Assembly (NCBI RefSeq): GCF_003473485.1
Contig: NC_053042.1
Coordinates: 10,498,501 to 10,562,500, forward strand
DNA: 64,000 nt
Direction: 5' to 3'
Source: Medicago truncatula
Taxonomy: Eukaryota; Streptophyta; Magnoliopsida; Fabales; Fabaceae
The notes under the pieces were generated by a model, which was given only the letters and a program-made list of their open reading frames with translations, had not been told where the DNA came from and ran no database searches. The position numbers and the translations under genes were made by a program. Shown here one piece after another: positions 45,337-56,860 of this stretch; the first letter of the stretch is position 1; each line of letters opens with the position of its first letter.

Positions 45337-47761
45337 TCAAAGTAATGCTCCAATATTTGTATCATCAAAAGGTGCCTACATTAATAACAAAAAATAATTA
45401 GAATCATGATTGTGCGATGAAAAATAATTAGTATAAGAATAGTTCCTTATGAAAAAAAATATGAAATTACCATCAACATAGTTGTGTGACTAACAAACAT
45501 ATCCTCACGTGCTAGCGGGGGCTCATAAGTTGGAGGCGCGGAACAAGATACTCCATCAACCATATTAGTTGTTAATTCTCTAACCTAAAATGATTATGTA
45601 ACATTAAAATAAGTGAAAGTACATGTAAAACTAAAACAAGTAATCTATGTATCGACTTATATACCTGTGAACTTCTTTGAGGTGCGACACGGCTAGATTG
45701 AGCGTGTTTACTTGGAGGAGCACTTCTTTTCTTGGGCTGACGCTCAAGGAAACTTTTATGTCGCTTAGTTCCCTTTGAGCTGGGTTGTTTCTTGAATCCC
45801 TTTGGTTGCATAGCATCAGAACTCACAAATGATGGATGATCGTTGTCATTGTCTCTACCTTGTGTTGGACATTCTGTTACTTTCTTGAACATTTCATCTA
45901 CACTTTTATCAACAAACATGAGACTTTCTTCACTATGCGATGCTGCTACAGTTGCCGCTCTAATGAACTTAGAGACAACTTGTCTGAACATTCGATTTCT
46001 AGACAACTTAGGATCTTGTTCAACCTCTTTTCCCCTAAAATCTTGCACAATGCCACAACGGGCTTCTCTTGTCCACCTTCTTAAAATATACATATCAGGA
46101 ATCACTTTAACATCGTTCAGCTCAAACACTTTTAATGCATGGGAACAAAGTATGCCAAATGTATCATACTTCTTACAACTACAAGTAATGGAAGTTGAAA
46201 CACGATTAAATGACACTCTAAAAGATCCTTCATGTTTCGTATTAGTAATGACATATTCACATAGAGAGTCAGTTTCATGTCTAATAGGTATAGACAAAGC
46301 CAAGAATAACTTAAACTCGTTTTGAAACAACTCAAATATAGTGTGTGTGTATATCTTTCCCATTTGGATTAGTAATGGTGAAGTTTCATACACTAACCTT
46401 GCAAGCTTATGTGAGGACTCATAATCACATTTCAGTTCTTTTTCTCTCTTCTCCCCAACAACTCTTTCGAAATGTTTGAAGAATTGCAGGATACCCAAAT
46501 TCGGTTTTAGACAACATTTAAAGTGAGCATTCAAACTTTCACTAACTTGTGTACTTCGCATGCCAAGTGTTAATGCTTCCTTCATATAACATGCAGCCCA
46601 TTTTTTTTTTATTTCATAAACTGAGTTGATCCAAGTTGTTCCATGAAGATTATGTTCATTGACCAAGTCAAACCAAGCTTTCTCAAAATCTGCTTCAATG
46701 CCAATCTCATACATGCACTTGCTGAAATCTGTTAGCAAAGAAGCTCCTTTCTTCATCCTGTTTCCAAGATGTTTAATTCCATTCTGCAACAAATGCCATG
46801 TGCATAAACCATGGTGAGTCTCAGGCATCACTTCTTCAAGTGCCCTAGACATTGCTTGATCTTGGTCAGTGAAGATCGTCTTTGGTTTTTTGTTGTTGTG
46901 TGCTTGTAAGAATGTTTCAAACAACCATTTAAATGATGGAATTGTCTCATCATACATTAGAGCTGCACCAAAAATGATCGAACCTCTATAATGGTTGAAA
47001 CCAGAAAAAAAGGCAAGCGGTCTATTGGCATCGTTGGTACAATATGTGGTGTCCAATGAAACAACATCACCAAAATACCCGTAATCCAAAATCATATTTG
47101 CATCACACCAGAACACATTTGTAATCTGTTCATCTATATCCATCTGATATGCATAAAAGAAGGACGGATTCTCCAACAACTGTCGTTGAAAATACTGTGA
47201 AAGATATCCAGCATCACCATACACCATACTTCTTTGTCTTTTTGTAGTGATATAGTTTCTTACATCCACCTCTGTAAATCCAACATTAGCGCTATGCCCT
47301 GCATGTGTGCTCATAAGTTGATACACTTCCTTCTGCCTTAATCCAGAGTCATCGGCCATATCAATCTCATATGCTTGTACTTCAGTTATCTTTCTATGTG
47401 ATCGAAGCATGTGCGTTGTCTCTCGATTTAGTAGATCATGGTTATGGTTTTCTACAAACTCATTGATAACCAACTTTCCATTTTTACTCGAAAGTGTAAT
47501 TCTTGCTAAGCATTTCGTTCTAGTCTCGCCTCTCCGAATTTTTCCTTCATATGCACATTTATCCTCTTTCTTCCGTATTCCTTCCTTACAACAAACAAAC
47601 CTACATGACGATACACTACCGTCTTTCTTCCAGTTTGTAAAGCGTACTCTAACTCCGAAGCCCTCACGTAAACCATAAGCAAGATAAAACTGTTCAGCCT
47701 CTTCTCTAGTGTCAAATTCCATTCCAAGTCTTGGCTTCCAATCATCATTTGAAGAAGCCAT
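45337..47761 (-). CDS. FAR1/FHY3-type MULE transposase
   Basis: Three coding exons with GT-AG junctions: 47761-45665, 45584-45471, 45375-45337, encoding 749 residues. The order is a FAR1-type zinc DNA-binding domain (about 12-110: GMEFDTREEAEQFY, C-C-H-H pattern ending ENHNHDL), the MULE catalytic core (about 210-420) with the DDE residues D237 (SLDTTY), D299 (TDQDQAM) and E408 (SESLN), and a SWIM zinc motif C527-x-C529, C539-x-H541. The C terminus is basic (PKKRSAPPSKH), a likely nuclear signal. I start at MASSNDDWK because an acceptor (tgtcag|gtacc, near 47794) sits just upstream and pairs with a donor near 48190 in the leader. The enzyme would bind the terminal repeats and move the element. 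Host FAR1/FHY3 factors are domesticated relatives; the flanking TIRs and target duplication show this one is transposon-borne. Confidence 0.92.
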
Positions 47762-48326
47762 GTCAAATACCCAAATGAAGGTACCTGACAAGTAAATAAA
47801 AGACGTAAGAACAAGGAGTGTCACTAAACAGGTTAACAATACATCCAAATGAAGGTATCTACTCATACATCAGACCAAAAAACAGAGCATATTTATTGCT
47901 CCTAAAAAACCTAATTCATCTAATGTTTAGCTATTAAACAGAGCATATGTATTGCTCCTAAAAAACAGAGCATATTTACCCCTTGCAATGAGTTTACTTC
48001 AATCATAAAATAAAACCCTAAATTTCTTAAAATCTAATCCTACAGAATTGAAATTGGTTCAAAAGCTTGTTTTCTTTCCCTAATCAAGTGTAGTTAATCC
48101 TTATTTTAATTTTGAGTTCCGTTTTTGTTTGTTCTCATGACCATAACTATTCAAAAGATGAAGAAAAAAAAAGATAAGGAAGAAAGAAAGAACCTTACGA
48201 TGCCAGACTATCAAGCGACGGCGCGGCGGAGGTGGTCATCGGAGGCGGACGCGTGAATACTAGTTTGGGTGAATGTCACCGCTGCTGCTTGAAGTGGCAA
48301 GAAGAAAGAGCGGCAACGTATTCTAC

Positions 48327-48477
48327 GTTTTGCTTTTTCTGCATCGCTTTCTTTTTATTTCAATTAAACTTTTTTTTCTATTTTTTTTATTATTTTAATA
48401 AGCCTTGACACGTGTCAAATTCTAATTGGTCCTATGGCACAATGGCACCATATTGCTATGGCACTGAAGTGCTTCCC
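48327..48477 (-). repeat. MULE right terminal inverted repeat
   Basis: The inverted copy of the left repeat, starting GGGAAGCACTTCAGTGCCAT on the minus strand. The transposase promoter must lie in or just inside it. Confidence 0.88.
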
Positions 48478-48486
48478 GTCTAAATA

Positions 48487-49209
48487 TCTATTATATATGG
48501 CAACTATGTTGGTTAAAGAAAGAAAAATTGTAAATAAAAAAGTTTAAGTGAATGATAAAATTGAAAGAAAAAACCCTACATCGAAACTTAATATCCCTTT
48601 ATATACAGGTATTTTTCTACACAGTATGCTGACGCTACAATTTCTTTGTAAACTTATTTTAGTTGACTTAATTCAGTTAGGGATATAGGCACATGTTATG
48701 TTAGTATCTCTAGACACAGTCTTCAACTTTAAGGAACTACACATCTGCATTTATAAAGAAAAGGTTCTATATAGTGTTGTTATTGACGTGAAGGCAACGC
48801 ATGTGTTTTTCCAATAAGAATTGCATTTTAAATTTACTCTTGAAAGTCTCATTGGTGTTATATTTGTATGTTTTTTCTTTGTCTTTGTTTGCAGTTGTAG
48901 ACATGGATTGTTTCCACCTTAAATGCAGCCTTGTTCAAAGTATGCAAATGAGGGTTTTCCTAATCTTGCCCGACTTAAGCTGCAATAAATATAATTTGAA
49001 CATTTTTTGTGAACCTACCAATTTATTTTTAGAAGAAGGTGTCATTGATAATTTGAAAAATGTGGTCGTGAGGTAAATATAATTTGAACATAATAAAATG
49101 GCTTTTTCTCTTCATATTTTTTTTTCCTATATAAATATATACAATTCCATCTATTTTTTTTTATTGAATACAATGACTCCCATATCCGATTATCTAATGT
49201 AATATCATA
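48487..49209. other. Spacer with a duplicated segment
   Basis: No gene. 48830-48905 resembles 55385-55455 (shared 'tttactcttgaa.gtctcattgg.gttatatttgt' split by single changes). Confidence 0.45.
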
Positions 49210-50150
49210 TTTTCAATGCATAGATATAAATGACATATGTCAAATAAATCCAAGGGCTAATAATAAAATCTTAAAATAGAGACTAATTCAGTTGATTCCT
49301 CTCATCATCTTCATTGCTGAAACACCAATATCCATCTAGCTTCTTCCACTCATCAATATCCATGGCTGCCTCTCCCTTTTCCTCTCGCCGGTGCCGTCGC
49401 CGCCACCCATCACTTTCCTTCCGACAGCGGCCGGATAGTCACCGGAAGCCATGGAGAAGATGTAAAGGATCAAAACTGTATGGATAACATGTTTCTATTC
49501 TACATCATCAAACTTTTCAACCAACAACCGAAACCCACACGCCAATTGATGCCTACTTGCTTGCTGATTTATAACTTCAGAATATGATAAATGTACAGAA
49601 ATCAAATTCTACAGTCTATACTATTTCATTCAGTTCATAAACAAAATGAAGATTTATACAACACATATGAGATAAAAGGGGTAAATTGAAACTATTCGAT
49701 CTGTGTACATCTCATCTTCACCCACCCCTAAAAAAATACAATTTGCTAGATTATTATTATTCCAAACAAAATTCTCTTTTTCAGCTTCCAAAAAACAAAT
49801 CTAGAAGGGTTCCGATCAACAACTTCAGAAAACGGTTACTATCCGGCAGCTGTCGGAAGAAAAGAGATGAGCGGCGCCGTGTTGGTTAGTGTTGGTTGCG
49901 GGATGGTGGAGTTCGCTCATGACGCTGACGGCAACGAAGAATGGTGTGTGAGGCTAGGGAAGAGATACGCCGCTGGTATAGGCGGAGAGGGGTTCCGTCA
50001 GCGGCGGCGGCAATGATAATGGGGGAGGAAGATGGAAAGCTATGAGAGAACAGAACACGTGATTGCTTTCTATTTTTTATTACCTGAATTCTTTAATCGT
50101 TAGATTTAATTTTGTCATGTGTCATTCATCTAAGTCTTAAAATGGAGTAA
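49210..50150. mobile_element. Probable non-autonomous inverted-repeat element with GC-rich ends
   Basis: Left 'cttccgacagcggccggata' (about 49420) faces inverted right 'cttccgacagctgccggata' (about 49855), and outer text 'agatataaatgacatatgtc' (49222) faces 'agatgaatgacacatgacaa' inverted from 50127. Inside are CCG-rich blocks like gene 5' ends. The borders are approximate and no target duplication was identified. Confidence 0.5.
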
Positions 50151-50298
50151 ATTGAGGAAACATAAATTGAGCAAAGATGGACTCAACGTTGCAAAGCCTC
50201 TATCTATTTTTTAAACTTTGCTCTATCTCAATGTAGCGTCTCAGTCATAAATGCCTTCAGAAATGAAAATTCGTTGTGTGATTGGAGCAAACACTAAG

Positions 50299-51246
50299 TG
50301 CCTGTTTGGTTCAGCGTTTGATGGCCCCCAAACGCGGTTCTGACACTCAAACGCGGTTTCAGCCTTTTTTATTATGTTTGGATAGCTGCAGAATCAATTC
50401 TCCAAAACGTGGTTTTGCTTCCAAACGCGAGTCTGTGAAAAGCTATAGATTGGAGCTTCTGCGGCAAAGCACAATTGATTCCAATCAATAATTTTCAATA
50501 ACAAACATATTTTACCTAATTACCCTTAACCTCTTCTCCAATTTACCCAGATCCATCACTCCTTACAAAACCCACAACCACACAGATCTGTCTTTCCCCT
50601 CTATAAGCTTGAGGCCATCTTGCAAGAATTGAGTCATGGAGAGATGGTAGAGTGGGAAAATAATATTGAGAGATTTGGAAAGAAATCGAAATGATAGTGT
50701 AATGGAAGAAACACCAGAGAAGAGGGTTCTAGAGAAATCAGAGTGATGCTGGAGAAATGAAAGAGAGCACATAATCTTATTTTCTTTGATTTTTTTTACT
50801 ATGGGTTGGGTTAATGTTTTTTTCTTTAATGGTAGTGTTATTTTACTATTATGTTTTTTTGCATACGCTGAAATTTTCTTTACACCTTTTGATTCTTATA
50901 GTATATTAAAAATTAGTCAATTGATAAAAATAATATTAAAAATAAATGTTATAAATTAATTATTTTAAAATGAATTTGTGAAGCAATAAAAATTCAAATA
51001 TGATAAGTTCAAATAATTATCTAAAATGATATTTATTTTTAATAACATTAGAAGGATAATTTAGTCACTATACATTCAAAATCAATTTTAATTCAAACTA
51101 TCCAAACAACATCAACTCATAAGAATCACTTCTGTTAACGTGTATCCAAACATAATCAATTTACATTCAACTCACTTTTAATCAAAATCAATTCTCTCAA
51201 ACTCAATTCTATCAAAATCAATTCTCGCCACCGCCCTACCAAACAC
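50299..51246. mobile_element. hAT-type non-autonomous element with 8-bp target duplication
   Basis: Ends TGCCTGTTTGGTTC and (inverted right) GTGTTTGGTAGGG, flanked by ACACTAAG at 50291-50298 and 51247-51254. Subterminal repeats of 'ccaaacgcg' on the left and 'aaaatcaattct' on the right. Non-coding; 948 bp. Confidence 0.65.
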
Positions 51247-51254
51247 ACACTAAG

Positions 51255-53419
51255 ACTAAAGAAATTCAAAAGGCTTATTCTAGCCTAAGGTACAACAAAT
51301 TCAAAATATATTGGTAACAACAGCTAGAATTTAAAGGCTGCTCTAAGACAATTAAGTCACCATCAAATTTTATTTAAAATAGAGAAAATGTTGGAAAAAC
51401 TTTTAAATTGAAAAATGGTTTTTGAAGCTAGATTTGGAGTTTGAGAGTTGATTAAGTGTAAAGAATGTATTATCACTCCACAACATAAAAAACGGTTATC
51501 TCTAGTTAATTGAAAAAGATTATGCTAACTTTATTTTCTCGTAATTGTTAAATACTGTAAAAATTCAACTTGTCAAATGAAAATATCTATTATTTTGCAA
51601 TAGATATATATCTAAATAGAGAGTGAAATATGACTTGACAAAAAATAAAGAGAGTGAAATATGAAGCCTTTTTCATTATGTTAAACAAGAGTGGTTCTTT
51701 CTCCTATGTATCTTCTAATGCGATTAAGAATTCAACGCTACACATATCTTGAGTTAAAAATGTTTGTCTATTAGTTGTTTTTAAATAAATATTGCTAATT
51801 GAATGTTGGAAACATATATTAAGTGCAAAATTAACTATGATGAGTTTGTCTTATTACTGGTTGGTGTATTTTAAATATCTGTTTGTTTAGGGGTTAAAAT
51901 ATTTGTTGTAAATGAGAGTTTTAGAACTATCAAATTGTACTATTTAAGTGTCAACAACTCAATGATTGAAAAGATGCAAAGTCTAGTTTAACATTTTAAA
52001 ATGATTTTTTCTCTCGATTAATTTGTTTTAAAAAACAATTTTAAAAATATAAAGTTGTCACAATTTATCCCAAAAAAAAAAACTCAAGGTGTGTATTATC
52101 CCAAAAAAAAAACAATTTTAACACATACTTCAATTTTTAAAAAGATAAAAGAATCAAAAATTATTTCATCCATAAATCGAACTCGATTTAACCACATTTA
52201 AGCTCAATCACTTGATTAAATATTAGGTATACAATAAAAAGGAAAGAGGGGTGTTTGCCTCAGAAGAAAAATAAAAATAAAAATAAAGAAAACGAAGTGA
52301 AGGAGCAAACATGAGGGGGGGCGCTTGTGCTCTTTTCTTTCCCACTATGATTTATTTTCATCTCTCTCAAACTCTTGTTTTTTCTTTTATGGTGATAAAG
52401 ATATAGAAAGATATTCGGGGTTTGGTTCCGTGAGTATGTGTTCTTATTTATACTAAAAAATTAGGTTAAAGTTTTTGGTTGCTAAGGAAGAGGCCAAAAA
52501 CTGGAGTGAAGAGCAGTTGAACTTGTACCATACTATTGTTGCTTGCTTGCAGGACTGTTTGCAAGATTGTGGAGAGGTGTTTCAAAATTCCAAAGTAGTG
52601 GTTTGATCAAAATGGAAAAATGAAAAAGTATACGTCAAAGAGAAATTGAAGATACATTGCCTTTCCCATTCTTTTTTGATGTTGTTTGTTTTAGATGTTT
52701 TTTTTTTTAGGAATTTTGTGAGATAGCTTGCTGTACTTTTGTTTTCATTTTGTAATTTTACTTTTTCTTTTCTTTTTTAATTTAAGACTAATATGAGAGA
52801 TTATTTTATTTTGTTGGGTTTTTATACTTTTTGAGATGACTAAGAACATCCACGATTGTAGTAAATTAATAAGGACTCTTTAAATAGATTTCACGTGTAC
52901 ATATCATTTATTTATAATTTTTTAATAAACGTTCTTATTAATGATCCAATGACTCCAATGATGATACACTAACATGGACTCTAATGAAGAGTTTTTAAAT
53001 AAGTCCTACAATATGCAAATATATTATTTCATTTATGTGTCCATTTAAAAAAATTTAAAAAGAAATTAAAGATATCTAAAATAACATTAATTTTAAAGGT
53101 CAGACCAACTTATACATTTTTTATTTCTTCTTTTAATTGTGGGACTTAATTGTTGAGAAGAGAAAATTCTTATATAGTTGCTGATAACTAATAGGTAACC
53201 ATTTTTTTCTTCTTTCAATAAGGGTTCTTAATAAGTTGATGTCCTTGTTAAGTAAAAAACTCCATATTGAAGATGCTATAAGAATGACGACAAACATAAA
53301 AAAATTCTTATTTGGATTTTTTTATTGGCCCGATAAAATTAAGGTGCCAAACACATAGATAAATGAAAAATATACTTGCATATTTACAACTCTTGCTTTA
53401 TCACAAATGTGTGAGGGAG
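51255..53419. other. AT-rich spacer
   Basis: No gene was recognised. At 52440-52620 there is less AT-rich text with a possible acceptor (cttgcttgcag, 52552), which could be a non-coding transcript. Confidence 0.4.
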
Positions 53420-53940
53420 TGTTGAGGAGTTTCATGATGGCTGGTCTTAATGTGGTGTATAATTGATAATGGTGAAGGTTACTCCTTTTGAAATGATCCT
53501 TGGTTAGATGAGGGTTCTTTACGTTTATGGTTCAGCAAATTGTTTGATATTCATGTAGATAAAAATATTTTTGTGGCTAAGATGTTTAGATTAGGTTAAG
53601 GGATTGAGGGTGAGGGATGAAGTTGGAGGGGGTGCTTTTTGCTTGGGAAGACGATCTATTAGGGGAGTTTTGTTCATCGTTGGATAACGTTGTTTTACAT
53701 AATTCTACAACATACACTTAAGTTTTGGAAAAATGATCTAAAACATGGTTCTACAACAAAAGAAGTCTATAATCTATTGACTCTCGAAGAGCAACCCATT
53801 CATTCTACTTTCAAAGATATCATTTGGAATAAAATGGTGTCTCTTAAAGTTTATAACTTCACATGACGGTTGCTAATAAAAGGATACCGACTAGAGACAA
53901 CTTAACTCGTTGTGGAGTTTTTCATTCACAAATCTTTGAC
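53420..53940 (+). mobile_element. LINE ORF2 remnant (region before and within zf-RVT)
   Basis: Broken frames on the plus strand read NDPWLDEGSLR, VAKMFRL, then IIWNKMVSLKVYNF and RIPTRDNLTRCGVF, which is the stretch between reverse transcriptase and zf-RVT of a plant L1-type LINE. Several stops are present and both ends are truncated. Confidence 0.7.
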
Positions 53941-54425
53941 CTACTCTAGGAAACAAGAATCGATTAACACCAAAATAACACCCAAACATATGATACAACA
54001 TTCTATCAACTGAGTTAAACTTATACCACACCGGACAATTTTCCCCCAATAAAAATAAAAACAATTATAAAATTACAAAAAATTAAATTTTAAATATTTT
54101 TTGTTTTATATTGCTTTCAACACTTTTCTCTCCCTTCTTAATTATTATCCCTGGGTCATGTTCATGTAAGTTAAACCGAAACTGAAACTTTTGTTTCTCT
54201 CTACACAACAAGGACAACAATAACTCACTTGTGAAACAGCGTCGTTTCGATCTTGTTCTGTCTTCGGTCAAACACGCGTTTCATCAGGGACACGCTGTCC
54301 TCACAAACAACTTCCAATTCCCCATAACACATATCTCTCTCACACGCGCTCTTCGCCGTCACGGTGGCTCTTCCTCAATCCACCGCCACCACCGCTATAA
54401 AACCGTCACCGGAGAAAACCATTTA

Positions 54426-56860
54426 ATGGATAATAATTCGGTTTTCAATGGACATGGAAATTATAACCGAACATTCTCCTCTTATTCTTCCGCTTCTCAG
54501 AGAGATGTTCGTTACAGGTTTCATTCTCATGATTCTCAACTTTGTTTAATCCAATTCTTTGAATTTTTAAGGTTTTTTTTTTTGTTATGCTTACGAGGTT
54601 TTTGTGTTTTCGATCATGACAAGGATGCTTTTTTTTTTTTTGGTCTATTTCAATACACATGACACAATTCATTGTCAATCTTAAACCTATTTTATTAACT
54701 GAATCACTAGTTTAATTTCTGAAATTGTAGTTAATTGTTCAGTTGATTAAGTGATTTAGGAAATTTCATAAAAATCTCTTTTTGTGAAAATTTCTAATTA
54801 TATTACTCAAAAGAACTATGCATGAAGCACAGATAAGTTATGATTTTCAATTGGGTCATGCTAACAATTGTTAAGTATTCAAAAAAAGGAAATACTTGAT
54901 AAGTTTTAGTATGTAAAAAAATTTGATTTTTAAAGTTTCAATATGTTGAATACACAATTCTCAGAAGAAAATTTCCAATTTAGGTTTGTTAGCATTTCCC
55001 TTTTCAATTTTCAGAGCTATTTTGAGATACTGAGAATCTTTTTGGCTAAATTGACTTCTGACTATAAATTTGGGGACTAAATTGGTGATTCAGTTTATAT
55101 GTCACATCAGAAACTACAAATTAGGATGATAGTACATTGCATTGATAGAGGGCCATTTTAAATTGTTAACTGATTTAAGAAGGAAAGAAATTTTCATGGT
55201 TGGTAATGAAACATTAGATTATTGGGTGATCAGTCACTTTCACAACTTGGATTTGCTTGTTCTATCATAGAGACATATGTTATGCTATGTGATGCATGCA
55301 TAAACATAGGAAAGTAAAGTGTCTGTTTTTCTGTGTCTTGATTTCCGTAGAAACTTCGAACATTGATAGGAGTTGCATTTGACATTTACTCTTGAATGTC
55401 TCATTGGAGTTATATTTGTTTTTTATCCTGTCTCCTTTGTTTGTAGCTATGAAGCATGGACACTCCTCGGATCAGGTGTGTCCGACACGACACTGAATTA
55501 TGTGATTTTCTCAAGTTATTAGCGGTGTCGGCGTGTCAATGTCGTGTCCGGTGTCCGTGTTCATATCCGTGCTTCATAGGTTTGTAGGTTTTAGGAGATT
55601 TATAGACTTGTGTGCTGTTTTTACTGTTCTCTAATCGCAATTCAGCTCATGGGTTGTGTATTCAATATTATAAATTGTTATATTTTATTGGTGAATAGTA
55701 CAAACAAAAATTATAGAACAACATCTAAGTTTAGAATTGGAGTACAAAGCCTTCCTTTGAGCTGAGTATGGCACAGTGGTGAGGTTCAACTTGTTGAATT
55801 TTAACTATAACCAACAATTGTAACAAGGCTTTTGTACAATGTACAAAGAGCAATCTGGTGCTATAGAGTTTGTGTTGCTAGAGTCCAGAGAAGGGGTAAA
55901 CCTAGTATGGATCAGTTGCCGGCACAGCTTTACCTTACATTTATAAGAGGATTACTTGACCCCTTCCAATCATATATCAACTACTTAAACCGCTGCGTCA
56001 AGCTTCCATTTAGACTTTCATGGATAAAATGTGTTAGGAAAAATAGCCTTATTTTGAATACGATCAAGCTCTGTTTAGTTTGCTAGGTTCAAGCACTGAG
56101 CAACAGTAGAAAAAATGACTTAGTTACACAAAGTTCTAAACTTTTTAACATTTTCTTTTGATCATTTCCGAACACTTGGTTGGTGGTTGACAGCTTCATG
56201 ATTTTGATTATGGCACAACATGGGAAGTGCTATAGTTTGAGCCCCTGGAGCTTAAAAATAGAATACAACATAGGTTAGATTGCATTTCTCCTTCAGTTTA
56301 AGGATTTTATCGGATGCTCAACCAAATATTTTGTCAAAATATGTTGTGGGCTTGTTATTTTGGTTATGATTTGTTAAAGTGGTGGAACTGTATTTTGTTT
56401 TCTTATTGTTGCCTTATTATCTTTCTTTTCAAAAAAAATACCCTATCTTTATATTTTTCGCAGCTGTGGCGCTTGTGGTTATGAGCTGAACCTATCATCG
56501 TCAAACCGGAACACCACATCTATCGGATCAAAATACGGGAAGTCCATAAAGCGAGGTATCATATCATTTTTCAATATTGATGATAGCAGATTTACCCAGG
56601 TTGATGAGATTCAGTGCGCACCACATTTTCATAAGCACTCATGGGGCTTGTTCCGCCGAAGAACGAAGCTTCTTTGTCGCAAGTGTGGCAATCATATAGG
56701 AAATGCATACAATGGTTTCACTTCTTCTTTCCCTCTCGTGACAGACGGAGAAGAGTCATCCCCTAGCTCCAAAGTGTCCAGTGGTGTAAAATATGACATT
56801 CGTATTCGTTCATTGCAGCCCTCATCTTCCGACGAATCTGGAATTCCTGTATTAGCTTGA
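54426..56860 (+). CDS. Zinc-binding protein of the At4g08330-like family
   Basis: Two coding exons, 54426-54517 and 56464-56860, joined across a 1946-bp intron (TACAG|gtttca...cgcag|CTGTGG), encode 162 residues. Conserved text is DVRYSCGACGYELNLSSSN, GIISFFNIDDSRFTQVDE, KLLCRKCGNHIGNA and the C-terminal IRSLQPSSSDESGIP. Two CxxC knuckles (C32/C35 and C102/C105), the second in a CxxCGxxIG setting, suggest a single zinc site like that of the beta-tent fold (Yippee, Mis18, cereblon); that fold link is inference. Arabidopsis At4g08330 is annotated as chloroplastic but is uncharacterised. I start at the first ATG in frame (54426); the open frame extends upstream to 54231 without an ATG. The intron carries a hAT-type MITE. 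Confidence 0.82.
55447..55579. mobile_element. hAT-type MITE (CTATGAAGC family) with 8-bp duplication, in an intron
   Basis: Ends CTATGAAGCATGGACAC and (inverted right) CTATGAAGCACGGATATG, flanked by GTTTGTAG at 55439-55446 and 55580-55587. The 133-bp inside is a run of GTGTCCG/CGGACAC words. It belongs with the larger element at 23860. Confidence 0.82.

Larger units (their letters stand above)
43460..48477 (-). mobile_element. Apparently complete autonomous Mutator-like element (MULE), 5.0 kb
   Basis: Both ends start GGGRAGCACTTCAGTGCC in inverted orientation, and the terminal inverted repeats match for about 150 bp (43460-43612 and 48327-48477). A perfect 9-bp target duplication, GTCTAAATA, flanks it at 43451-43459 and 48478-48486. 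The minus strand encodes a spliced FAR1-type transposase with no break. The remaining 1.7 kb between the left repeat and the transposase 3' end holds another possible transcription unit on the plus strand. Nearly identical ends and an undamaged gene suggest a recent arrival. Confidence 0.92.

Noticed and set aside
47762-47866. Upstream in-frame extension of the MULE transposase (start MSRYLHLD)
   Set aside because: An intron acceptor near 47794 and the family start MASSNDDWK.. make the extension likely intron sequence.
54231-54425. Upstream extension of the At4g08330-like frame
   Set aside because: The open stretch begins at GTG with no ATG; homologues fit a start at 54426, so it is probably 5' UTR.
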